Assembly (NCBI GenBank): GCA_034620365.1
Contig: JAQGEQ010000380.1
Coordinates: 124,001 to 188,000 of the forward strand
Length of the DNA: 64,000 nt
Direction: 5' to 3'
From: Pegea sp. RAD2-039
Lineage: Eukaryota; Chordata; Thaliacea; Salpida; Salpidae
Below the pieces are notes generated by a model. That model was not told the DNA's origin. It did no database searches and was given only the letters and a program-made list of their open reading frames with translations. The stretch's first letter is position 1; each line of letters starts with the position of its first letter. Shown here piece by piece: positions 1 to 12,230 of the stretch. The position numbers and the translations under genes were made by a program.

Positions 1-1
1 A

Positions 2-67
2 GAAGAGATTAATCCTCACAAGTTTAGCTATAACAATGATGATATTGATGATTCATCTTGGAACTAG
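2..67 (+). CDS. Possible C-terminal end of a gene entering from the left edge
   Basis: From base 2 an open frame of 21 codons runs to a TAG at 65-67. It ends in an acidic, Asn/Ser-rich tail (…NNDDIDDSSWN). That composition is typical of a true protein terminus and unusual for stop-rich AT DNA. No domain is visible and the rest of the gene lies outside the window. It could be a chance open frame. Confidence 0.3.
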   Translation, partial: EEINPHKFSYNNDDIDDSSWN

Positions 68-704
68 CTCTTAACTATTTTTTAACATTTTGAATTCGTC
101 GAAATTGTAATGACTTATTATCAACCAACAGTAGCTCTGTATTTATATGTCATATACAATTACTTTAGGTTTGATGTAATTGTTATCTAAGTTATTTAGT
201 GCAATAAGGCATTTCGTTTCTGTTCTTTTGTGATTGAAAGATCGCTAATAAAAACTGGTTTCTTACAACATAAAATGTAACTAAACTTTAAAGACTGGTG
301 ATTAGAATAGACTTCAGATTAATAGATTCAATTTTTGTTCCCACAACAGTCTTATTAAATTTAAAATCATTTTTGTCACTTTATCAGGAGGACTTGTTAG
401 AAATCTGTCGACCAGAAAAGTTGAATGTTTCATTTCCAACAACCTTAGGTACAAACAAACTTCCAGAAAGCTAATTTGCTTCAATCCTAATTTTATGAAT
501 AATTTTCTATCTACTTTAAATAAACCACAAAAAACTCCAAATTTCAGAAAGGTCTATGTCGAGTAAAATTAACAATCCACACAATCAACAAATTACATAA
601 AATGAGTCTTTAAAAGCTGGTGATGTTGTACAAGACTGCCTGTTGCTTTTCTGAGCTATTTTTTAGCTTCACAGCTTGAAGTCTCTGAAATTCATTAAAC
701 TTTA
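68..704. other. Intergenic, AT-rich
   Basis: Lies between the putative left-edge terminus and the stop codon of the Roco kinase gene. I see no open frame, RNA gene or repeat that I can support. It should hold the 3' UTR and polyadenylation region of the minus-strand Roco gene. Confidence 0.5.
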
Positions 705-3700
705 TCATTCGAATTTTAGATTAATATTGAAAATATTCCTCACTCTCAAATCAGCAAATAAATCGTCTTCCAGTTTAATCAATTTGTTTCCAATACAAAG
801 AAGGAATCGGTTTTGTTCTGTAGGTAAAATGTGAGCAAGTTAATTTGAAATATTCTTGTAAACTAACTTGAGAAGATCAGTGATAACTTTGTAATATTTG
901 CACCAAATCTTTTCATCATTAAAAATGGTTTTTTCTGGAAACCAAGAAAAGAATATTTGTAAAGTATGATATGTCCAGTGGTGGTCCCAACCCAAATGTT
1001 TTGTTGCATTTCATCAAAGGCAAGCGAAGAAATGAACAAACTATTTTTTCTCATCTAAGAAATGTTTGGAAAAGTATTTATTTAAAAATTATAATTGATT
1101 TACAAACAATTAATTTCATAAATAAAGTCAAACATCTTATAAAAAATCTAATTTAACTTTTTATAATCATTAAAATTCCAAATTTGTTTGATGATGAATT
1201 GTTTAAAGGATTTTCTTTACTAACCGTCGAAAAACTTTTTTGAATACTTAAAGTAGAAAGTCTCATCAAACAAGGTTCACTCTTCCATAAAACCAATTTA
1301 GTCTTTGTGTTTGTAAGCAAAATATTTTTGCCGATGAGAACACCACATAAATAATTTTCTTCAAGTTTCGTGGAGTTTATTTTTGATTGAAGAAAAATGT
1401 TTTCAATTACAGCTGGTCTATCTGCAAGTTTAGAAGTAATTGATATTTGAAATTATTCTTAAAACTTTTATATCTTACTTACTTTTATCTTCAAAAGATA
1501 AATGACTGATGTTACTTTTGCTACAAGCAAACAATTTGTGTTGATGTAACACGATCTTAATAATAGGATTATTTTCAAAATGATGAAGGTTAAAGACATG
1601 CAACAAACCAGTTCCCGAATCATTAAGAAGCTAAATTTATAATTTTAGTTTTCTCGATTCTATTAACTCGGAAATTTTACCTGTTTCAAAGAAAACATAA
1701 ATATTTTAGAGTCTACAGAGCCAACCATAATATAACCTTCGTTGTCGTCTTCAAAGTTTTCAAATAGTTTGTAAAGTAAATGGATCAAAAAATATTTTAA
1801 AATAAGTTGATACAAGCAAAATATTTTACAAAACCTTTATCAGTTTGAGATGTATGAAAATATAAACTTTCAATTTGATTCGGTAGATGAACTTTCAAAC
1901 GGAAAGAATTGAATTTAGCCAGAGATAAATGCCCCTAAAGAAAGTTTAAAATAAATTTAGAGTTAAAAGATTCGGTGGTTTTGTTTATCAGGATAAATAA
2001 AAAATTTCGAATCAGTAAAATTAGATTGAAACAAACTTGATGAGTTGTGAGAAATATTTTTAATGAATTAAAACATTGATCAAAATTTATTTTTTTATTT
2101 GCTTCTTTGAAGTTGCAATTTATTGAAGAGAAATCACTAGAAGCCATCAAGTTAATCTCATATTCAACAGGAATTCGCGCGAACAGTTTTTCTGCAACTA
2201 TGCAACCATCTTCTAAATTTATCATTGTTGCTATTAAATTGTGATATTTAGATTCTTCTATTTGAAAATATTTGACTTTTGTTGTTGTAGTGAGCAAATA
2301 AAAAACCTAAAAAAATATATTAAATAAACAAACAAATTAGAAGTTTTGAATTTCTCACAATTGCAAAAGTTTTGTTTTGATCGTCAGCAAAACTTTGATC
2401 TGCAAATATTTCAAATTGTAAACTTTCTATGAATGAAATTTTCTTACTAAATTTTGTCGAATATTGAACTACTTCAACAACAGAGTGATAACTTGATGAA
2501 AATATTAATCTGTAGAAAAGTTCTTTTTATTAAATTGAGATGAAACTTGGAAATTGTTTCACCTAAGCTCTGTTGATTGTTTATTTGAAAGAAATTTGAC
2601 GATGTTACTAAAAGTTGGTCTTTCTTTTGAGTTTCGTTTTAGACTAGAGTCGATGACCTGTTGCATATACGGCCAATTCGAAACACCTTCATATGAACTA
2701 ATTTCATTCGGTAAAATCCCCTGCAACATTTCAAATCTTTTTTTCAAATAGATACAAAGAAATTAGTAAAAACGTTTTTTAATCTCAAAGATCTCAATAT
2801 AAATTTGAGTTTGTAGATCAGCTGATTTAATTGTTTAAATAAATCAACCATAAACTTGCTTGTAAAACTAGTTCATCTGGGGCCATATTTTTTCTGACCA
2901 TTTTAGTGCTAGTATTTTGCTTTGCATCAATGAAATCCATCCATGGTGATAGTCCAACAATAATTTCATGAGTGACGAGACCAAATGAAAAAACATCACA
3001 CCCAGAGGAATACGTGGAAGTTCTTCCACATAACTGATGACCTGAAAGTTTCAAATCAATTTCGAAAGTAATTTGCTGAAGACTTTTACCTCTTAACTTA
3101 ACAACTTCCGGAGCACAATATCCCGGACTTCCGACACAACTGACCAAACCGCTCGATGAAAAGAAGGTTGCAGTCCCGAAATCTGTGATTTTCGCGACAG
3201 TGTTGTCTCGCCAATTATGAGAAAATATTAAAATATTATCAGCTTTTAAGTCTCGATAAATAATTTGATTTTTATGTAAGAAATTCATTCCTTTCGCCAC
3301 ATCCATCACAATTCTATAGGTTTGGAGATGAAAAAGTGGAAGATTTGTTGCTACAAACTTACTTGTGACGTAAATTGAGAGATAACAACGAAAATTTTGT
3401 CTCTTTCATCTTCTCTGCTTTTTTTAGCATTTCGCCCAAAGAGCCAAAAGATGCATACTCAAGAACAAGAGCTGGTTGAAGATTGGACCCAAAGTTAGGT
3501 AAGATACCGATCAGTTTGATGATATTAGGATGAGAAGAAAACCTAGTAAGGCTCCCAAGCTCCTAAGAGCTTTGGTTTTTATTTAACATCAAGACATCAA
3601 AAGATTTTCACCTTTCGCAGAATACGTTGGGGCTTTTCACCAATGCCAGGACGGAACCTTTTAACTACTACCGGCTGCTTGTTGTAACTTGCATAAAAAA

Positions 3701-6700
3701 TATCACCAAAAGCGCCACTGGCTAAATGAGAAGTTTCTTCATTGAAAGAGTCGAGTTCGGATTCTTCCAAGAACTTCGACTGATAATCTAAAGTTTAAAA
3801 AAATTTTACATTAAAAGTTTTTTGATCTAAATTTAACCTTTTAGTAAAATATCTGGTAATAAATGAGAATAATTTGTTGAAATATTTGAAGATGAATTTT
3901 CTATATCCAATCTGAAACGATTCTTACAAATTATAAACGAAATAAAATGTTATAAAAATGAAATATCCATTAAATTATTTATTTGATTACAAGTTATAAA
4001 ATATTTGAAGTAAGAATAACTTCTCAATCAAATCATCGATATCCAAAACAGAAGTTTTCTCGCTTCTCAAATTTGGAAGAAATTGTTTAAAGAGCCAATT
4101 GTTAGATGAAGAAACAATAAAATGAGGAAAACTTTCTTCAATTAAACTTTCTACAAAATCAATAACTCCAGCCAGCAAACACTAAAACATAAAATTTGAT
4201 ATTTTATTTCTTCAAATTTGTTGAAAGAATAAAAACCTGTCCTAAAAAGCTGTTAGTAGAATGTAGTTGAATACAACCTCCAAAATTAACTGAACTGAAA
4301 ATATTTTCTAAAGTTTTAATTCTTTCATTCAATAAATTTGTTACTTTCCGTTTCCAATCAATTCTTCAGATTTGTTTTCTACAACAAGAAAACTTGTTTC
4401 AAATTCGTTGTAAAACTGCAGATGCCAGAAGTTCCTTGATATTTTCTGTGACTTCAATTTAACGTTCATATCAGACGGAGCGATCTTATCTTTATGCGTC
4501 AACAATTGCACTAGTAGCTTCGACCAAAACCCACGAGGTAAGAACTTAAAGTTAAATTGTCTGTAAAATACTTCAGTTAAAATAAAAAAGTATAAAAATA
4601 GAAAGAGACCTCGTGATTGGTTGATTGAAGACTGTTTGAACGATTAGAGAGTCATCAAATATGAAATATTTATCTTCACAAACTTTTAAGATTATTCCAT
4701 AAATTTCCAAAATTCGAAAGAAATTTTGAAAAGAAATTTTTCGGAAAATTGTTTCAAAGAACTGAAACAAAATTAGCAAAATTTTGATGACAAGAAAGAT
4801 CGATTTTTCACCTCAACTTTTTCGATAAATCCAAAAATTTCATTCTTGAAGAAGAAACCATTTTGAAGTTTACTAACCGAAAGAACAATTTTGGTGATCT
4901 GAAATTAACTTTTCATCAAATCATCTTTTTGTAATCTCAATTTTCAACCTTTCTTAATATTTCCCATAACCATTGTGGATGAATAAAGAATAAATCGTTT
5001 AGGTGATCATCATAATCATCAAAATGAAGAAGAAATCCTTTAACTTGAAGATACTTGATTGCAACAAACATATCAGACCTTGTTTGGAAGTTTACATCAT
5101 CATTTTCATGAATCGAATCAACTAATTCTTTCAAACTAAAATTTTCATGTTTTGATCAACTTTCTAAGAAATTTGAAAATTTCACCTTAAAACCGGAAGT
5201 TCCTTTCTGATTCGATAAGCTTCCAGTAAAGTATCATGAAGTCGTAAGTGGCTTATAGGAGTTAGTGATCCAATCAACGGTTTAGAGACATCGACAGCTG
5301 AATCTGACAAGTAATTTCTCATTCAAATGTTTCCATGAAAACAAATTCTTTGATTTAAACCTGATAAAATATTCACAATAAATGAAAAAAGATCTCCAGC
5401 ATTTGATCTTAAAGATTTTCTCATCAAATAGTTGTAGATAGGTCCGAATTTTGGTGACCCATAAGTAAAGATCTGATTTAAAGTAAAAACTGGCAAGCTC
5501 TTCATCAGATCCAAATCCTCATCACTTGAAATAAATTGTTTTAATAAAATTAATAGAATGGGAAATTATTTATTTGATTAACTTGAAGATAATTTTTTTT
5601 GTTTTTTGCGAATTAAGAAATTTCAAGTCTAACTTTTTTGAATGGATTCCGACAGTTAAGATTGGAGCTAAAAAAGATTCCGATCGAATATTTTCGACCC
5701 AAATTTGAACATCTTTCAGTTTGTTGATGTTTAAAGCATTATAAACAACAACAAACAAACTTTGACTTGATACAAAAATGGGGTTATATAAATAAAATAT
5801 ATCTTCTTTCAAATCATTTAGGAATACATCTATCAACCTGAAATAAATTGTTCAAATATAAATAAAAACTTTTAATAATTTTATTTAAAACTTTGATGAC
5901 TTTTCGTTTTTATCTTTAATTTGAAACTGGTACATCTCCGTTTCATCTTCATTTAGTCTATGAAAAAATCCTTTAACTGAATTCTTCATTAAAGATTTGA
6001 TCAATAAAGTCTTATCAGAGTCTCCACAGAAAATGATATTAACTTTGTTGTCATTTACTGATTGTTTTAACTCATCATATAAATACTGGCAAGTTTGTCT
6101 AGTAGTTCCTATCGAATTTTTCTTTAATAACTTTTAAGTTGAAATTTGTTTACCTTTCCACAAAAAGTTTTGACATTTTTCATGATCGAACAGAAACGAA
6201 ATTAAAGATTTCAGTTTTCCAACTTCATAAGGAATTGAAGTTATGTTGTTCTCAGTGATGTTTAGTGACTGAAATTTTATAAATTATTTTGTAAAAAACT
6301 TTGAAGCTATTCTAAATAGAAACAGTAAAGTGACCTTCAAGAACTGTAAGTTTCCAATCGTAGCTGGAAGAGTGTAAATGTGATTATGTGATAAATTTAG
6401 ATGTCTAATTGAGCTGCTGTATTTTGTAGTGAGATGGTTTACTAAAATCTTGATATCATTCAGTTGGTTTTTAGCTAAATTCAAGCTGAATAATCTTGAT
6501 GAACGCCAGTTGTATAAATGAACATTTTTTATCTGATTTTCTTCAATATTTAAAATCTGTTTAAGAATTGTGGAAATTATTTTTTAATTAAAAAATATTT
6601 TTGTTGAAAACTACTTCAAGATGGGGAAGATGAGAAACAAAACGAGGAATATCATCAAGATTACATCGATCTAAATCTATTTGTTTAATCGTTGAATTTT

Positions 6701-9700
6701 CAAAATTGGATGTTTCAACGTCTGTGATAAAGTGGATTAATGTGTTCTGAAAAAAGATGAAAATTATGTAAGAACTTTCAATTATCACAAAAGTACCTGA
6801 GAAAGTTTTAAAGTTTTCAATGCTGAAAAGTTACTTAAATATCTTAAAGAAAACTTGACGAGTTTGTTATTAGATAAATTCAAAGTTTCCACGATTGGTC
6901 GGTTCTTGATCTCTAAGGTTTTAAAATAATTTTTTTTAGTTCTTAAATTACACCAAAAGAGTTCAAAATATTTAAAAAAAAGTTTGAATTAGTAACTTTA
7001 AACAACAATAAATTTTTCAGTCTTAATTAGTTTGAAAAAAACTTAAACAACTAAAAAATAATGAATATTAAGTTAACAAAACTCAAAGTTGCTTAATTTT
7101 ATCAAAACATGATTGAAAGTCAAATACCATCATCACTTTTGTCGACCGTCTCCAACAAGTTGTTACTTAATTGTAATTCTGTGATACATGGAAAAGTTTG
7201 AAGGGTTTCCCAATCAAAAACTTTCAACAAATTATTTCCAAGGTTTAAATATTGTAGTTTAGATAATTTCTTACAAGAAGTTTGCTCCTTCACCTATTTA
7301 CAACAAAGATAGTTTATGATTATAACAATTAATGTTATGAAGACACAGATTGTTTCAACTTTGGATAGAATTGTAAAATAGTCTAGAAAATTTATAAAAA
7401 TCTTCAAAAACCCGACAACTGATATAGAAAAATTGTAAATTACAGTTAAACAATTAGAAACATCAAATTCATTCAACAAATTCCCCCGCAGATCCAATAT
7501 TTTTAAATTGTAGCAAGTACTAATGACACAAGAAGAAAATTTGATCAGTTTGTTGTTACTTAGATTCAATTCTGATAAGTTCTCAAAACTCTGAATCAAA
7601 AACAATTTTTTTTAGTTTTTTTAAAATATTTTATTGATAAAAATTGTACTTTGAAGCTATTTTTTGGGATTTCTCTCAAGTAGTTGTCAGAAAAGTTAAA
7701 TTTCTGAACAGATTTCGACGTCGTCAATAAAATATCTTCATCAATTTTTAGTAAAAATTCAACCGTCTTCAGATGATTGTGAGAAATATCAAAAGTCTGG
7801 AATAAAAACATTTTGACGAAAAGTAAAAAGATTCTGAGTTTCTTCACTTTAATCTTAAAAATTGTTTTTTCTTTCTTCATTTTTTCCTCCAAAAACCTAA
7901 AAGTAGGAATTAATTTGGATGAAAAGTTTGAATTTAATTGCTTCACTTTTGGAAAATTGGATTGAGATTTTTCAGCTGGTCTTCATCATCTTCAAAATCA
8001 TCAAATTTTCAAAATGAAAAAAAGCGAAAAAAGAGAATTTATAAGAAACGATTTTTGTTACGAAATATTTTTAAAATTCTTTTTAATAAAACTTTTTAGA
8101 TTTCATGAAACGCTAAATTCTCAAATTGAGACATAAGATTAAAAAAGTGAATAAATTTTATACGATTCTTAACAAACCGGAACATCTACACAAATTTGAA
8201 GTAAATTTAAAAACATCTTCCACCAATTTGAAGTCCTCTTCATCATTTTGTAATGTAGCCTAAAAATTTGATTCTTACAAACAGTTTGAAAACTGACAAT
8301 TTGAAAATATTGAAAATTGGGACAAACCCAGGTGAGGATTGGTTTGAGCCATTCATGATCAAAATAAGAAATCTTTAAATCATTCAACTCAAGATTGAAT
8401 TCTTTGTTCTTCCAAACTAAATACCTAATAACAAAATTTTCGAATTTAATTTATTTTTATTTTAATAAAAATCCGAACTTTGATGAAAGAATTTGATAGA
8501 TTTGGCAGATTTACAGAAATTAAAAAGTTTGAATTCAAAAAAGTTGTAGTTGGATCTTAACCAAGAAAGGTTGCAGCGAATTGAGGCGAAGAAATAAACT
8601 GACGTCAGATCCAAGTTTAAATGTTGAACAAAATCCAAGTTTTATGATAAAGTTTAAAAACACTTTACAAATATAACTGAATAAGTTAAAAAAATATAAA
8701 CGAATTATCACCATAAAAACGAAGTTGTCATCTGATCATTTTTATTTTCAATACTTTGTTGAAGACATTGTGAAATGACTTGATGTTGGGCTTGATTGTC
8801 ATGTTGTATATCTAGCATACTCGTCAAACACAGGAAAGCCAAAACCTCAAAATTGATTTTAATGAAAATTTTTTTTTATACTTTTTTGTAAAAGTTTTAG
8901 CTTCAAATATTTGATATCTTAATCTAGTGATGATTATATAAATGGCTAAGATTGTTTAAAGTGGAAATTAAAAGAAGATTAAATTATGTATAATTGTAAA
9001 ACCAGAAAAATAAAAGTTGAAAAGAAGTTTATGAAGGCACTTTGTAAATCTCTCAAGTTTTTTATAAGGCTAATTGAAGTAGTTTTTGGACACGAGTGAT
9101 TAGTTAAGCAGAAAAATATTTAAAGAATTACAAACCAAAAAAGCATTCGACTTTGCAACAAGTTTTAAAGCTGCAGCATTTTCATAGAAAATATTTGAAC
9201 CATAAAATATTAAAAATAAGCTCAAATAGCTTTGAGATCTTCTACACGCTTCATTCAATAAATTTGCTCTAAAAAATAGATTTAAAAACTTGTTGAAACA
9301 TATTGCGTAATATCTCCAAATAGTTCTCAAAATATTCTACTGCAGTAAATCTGATGATACTTAAATGAAGTAGCAACCACAATATTAAATCAAAATGAAA
9401 TTAAATTGTTTAACCTCACAACTTTTGAAGATATCAGACTTGTTATGAATTTAGCAATACTACAAAAAGTGGTTGATTTACAAACATCAGTGTTTTCACT
9501 TTCACTGTAAAGTTGAAATGCCTCGCCACAGAATTTAGTCAACAAAAAACTTTTTAAAGTTTTATCTGACACAAAGTCGTCACTTTGTATCGCTATCTGA
9601 AAAACAATTTGTTTCTAAACCTTCAAATTGTGAAAGTTTTTACTTGTAAAATTGACAATAAGTTTTCTAAACTTGATTCGTTCAAACATTTCGTCACATT

Positions 9701-11382
9701 TTTATTGATTCGTAAAAGTTTTGTTGTAGTTGATAAGATAATCTTAGATTTAGTGACAGCAAATTCTCTAAATCAAAAGCTTGGTTAATTTTGGTATATT
9801 TTACATGAAAAGAAAAAATTATTTCCATTTAAAAAGTAAAACTGAACTTCTAAAAACAAAAATTTCAGATTATTTGTTTTTGGCTAATCAACCATGAAAA
9901 AAAAATAGCTGAAGTTTAAAGATTTATTCAAAAAGATAATTATTATCATTTATATATATCCTATTCCAGTAGAAAGAATTTTATCATTTAATCAAAGGTA
10001 GATTTTGGAACTTACTTATCCAATTTTACTATTTCAAACAAAAGTTGTAAACCGTTGGTGATGATTAACGGACATTCGATGTAAAAGTCGACTGCGTGCA
10101 TGATTGTATCGACTCCACCAAAAGCTCCAATATTTTTTATCATTTTTTCTTTTAAATCGAATTATTTCAAATTAGTTTGTCAAACTCAAAGTTTTTTTTA
10201 ATTTATTATTTACCGTTTGGTAAAAAAGAATTCAGAATTTTTAATGAATCAATTTGAATCGATTTTTCGTCTGATAAAAATCGATTCATAATCAGAAGAA
10301 TAAATTGTTCAAATGGAATCGAATCTATCTTAGAACGGAGCACCTCATTTCTCCAGATTTGTTGCTTTTTCAAAAGTTTTTCATCGAAAGTTCCTTTTTG
10401 ATGACAATAAATATTTCATTGATACAAAATGATGGAAGAATTTCTGAAGAGAAATTACCAGAAAAAAATTCGCTTGTTACAAATATTTCCAAAAGTTTCA
10501 TCGTCTCTTTCACCGTCTTTCTATCGTTACTGCAGTTCTAGTAAAAGTTAAAGAAGCTATCAAAGATTTATTAGTCTGGAAAAAGTCTCTGACATAATTT
10601 GTTTTGTATAAATAAAGTAAAAATTCTCTGAATTCTCTTTTAAATGATGTATTTTGATTATTATGTTTTTAGCTGTCATAAACTTTTCAATTAAATCTTA
10701 TTTTAATCAAAAAGTTGTAAAGCTGACTTACTGAAAAGCAAAACTTAATTAATTCCATCATCAAGTTATCCTGAGACAAACTGACTTCATCTGTTATACT
10801 TATCATAATTTTGATGAATGAGATTAAACAAGATTTATTGTTGATGAAAAATTGTTTTTTCTTCATAACAATGGTGATCATGTTAAAACAAATCCCTGAA
10901 TAAATTGCTTACTATAAATTCAATTAATAATTATCTAATACCCTTAAAATTAAACAAACTCATTTTAAGCAGAATTTGTGAATAAAATTCAACCTTTCGA
11001 AATAAACAACTTTTTCATGGTCGAAAATTTTGGTAAAATTAGTCGTAAAGCTTTTGAAACCGCTGATATTGTCGAAGAGTCTTCATGATAAATCATTATA
11101 AATTTCATAAAACCACCAACTATACTGTCCAATCTAAATATTTTCCAAAAAATAAGTAATTTGGATATATTCAGTTAGAAATGCTTTCTACTCACTCTTG
11201 TAAAGTTTCAACATTTTCTTCTAAGTTGAAACTTCTATAGGAAATTCTGAAATTAATTTTACTGAAATAAAAACTGACAAACTCATCAACTTCACCAACC
11301 TACTAATCTGTTGACAAACTTCTTTAATTTGTTTCGAATTTGTTGCTTCATGAAAAGCAACTTTTAGTTCCGTTGAAAACAT
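705..11382 (-). CDS. LRRK-type Roco protein kinase with a degenerate ROC domain (multi-exon)
   Basis: Leucine-rich-repeat Roco kinase in the LRRK1/LRRK2 layout. From the N terminus: ARM/HEAT-like exons at about 8.6-11.4 kb (for example a GGVDTIMHAVDFYIECPLI stretch near 10.05-10.13 kb); leucine-rich repeats at 6.15-8.4 kb (HLNLSHNHIYTLPATIGNL, LSELNLSNNKL); ROC at 5.57-6.11 kb; COR at about 4.0-5.5 kb (KGFLLHFDD, LFFIHPQWLWEIL); kinase at 2.56-3.79 kb; and a WD40-like end at 0.7-2.5 kb (NIWVGTTTGHIILYKY). The kinase has a glycine-rich loop (ASGAFGDIF), VVVKRF lysine, YRD near 3250, DFG near 3180 and an SPGYCAPE activation segment. The ROC domain lacks its GTP-binding motifs (see findings). 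Exons are separated by introns of about 30-60 bases. The stop is TGA at 705-707, spliced from an exon ending near 863. The start is the ATG at 11380-11382, chosen as the first Met of the outermost ARM-like exon. Several internal junctions, notably at 8.4-8.6 and 10.3-10.5 kb, are unresolved. No ankyrin repeats were seen. Confidence 0.9.
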
Positions 11383-11639
11383 TTGAAAGTCACAAATTTT
11401 GTTGACTGGATGAATTATGAAATATTTTTTACAAACGATTTGTTTAATTATTAACAAAAAGTTTTCAGAATTTATTATTTTGTTTAATCTTAATTAGAGA
11501 TGAATATTTTTAAATCAAATTTTTAATTTCTCTTTTCCTGTAAAAGCTCTTTTTATCAACATATTAAATTGAGACAAAAATTTAAAGAAAATTGTTTTTA
11601 TTTCACTGAAAATATTTTGAAATTTATTTAGGAGTCTAA

Positions 11640-12230
11640 GAAGTTGACGTTTTATGCTACTAACTTATAAATTACACCACGATAGTTTTTATGCTCAGAA
11701 TACTGCATCAGATGAAGCAAAAGACTCAATTCAATTCTATTTATCTTTTTATTACATGTTGGTGACGACGTCCAAGACATTTCCGAAAAAAGAAACTCAA
11801 AAGTATTATCATCTTTGCAGAGAGTTTTCTTATAAACAGAATAAGTTAAACATTTTACTATCACTTTCACACCCCAAACAAAAAAAGACTTAAGTTGTTA
11901 TTGATGTCACAGAGTTAGTTGATGTATGGAACGAAACCCCTCCATCGAATTGATGGAAAAGAACTGCAAATAAAGATGAAAAGAAGCGAGTTTCAACTCA
12001 AAACTTGTGGGGCTTTTGTAGAAGGTAACAAATGAAAAAGTTCATTGAACTGAATATGTGAGTGGTGAGTTTGTTGGAAATAAAGGTGCTTGTCTAGTTA
12101 AGGCTTCTGATTTTAATCAGATATATTTGGGAGGAAGATAAATTTGAACAAATTTACGGCTGCTGTGTCTGAAGAAGCAAATTTCAGCAAAAAATTACTT
12201 CAAACTGCTTTCTTACATCAGTTAAATTAA
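11640..12230 (+). pseudogene. Coding-like remnant, unrecognised
   Basis: Three plus-strand open stretches look protein-like: one from an ATG near 11924 (about 35 codons, including KMKRSEFQLKTCGAFVEG), one near 12062-12143 (GEFVGNKGACLVKASDF) and one near 12150-12230 (TAAVSEEANFSKKLLQTAF) ending in TAA at 12228-12230. They lie in different frames and no consistent GT-AG introns join them. I read this as a decayed gene or a misunderstood small gene. Its last codons overlap the convergent EIF4A3 stop at 12222 by 9 bases. The family was not recognised. Confidence 0.25.

Noticed and set aside
971-1156. Plus-strand open frame of 61 codons
   Set aside because: Antisense to the WD40-like exons of the Roco kinase; low complexity with no start context.
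9585-10541. Plus-strand open frames at 9585-9788 and 10305-10541
   Set aside because: They lie opposite ARM-like exons on the minus strand, which have better protein character and splice sites.
11654-11893. Opposed open frames on both strands (79 codons plus, 72 codons minus)
   Set aside because: Neither resembles a family, and neither joins convincingly to the Roco gene or the remnant downstream; not called as genes.
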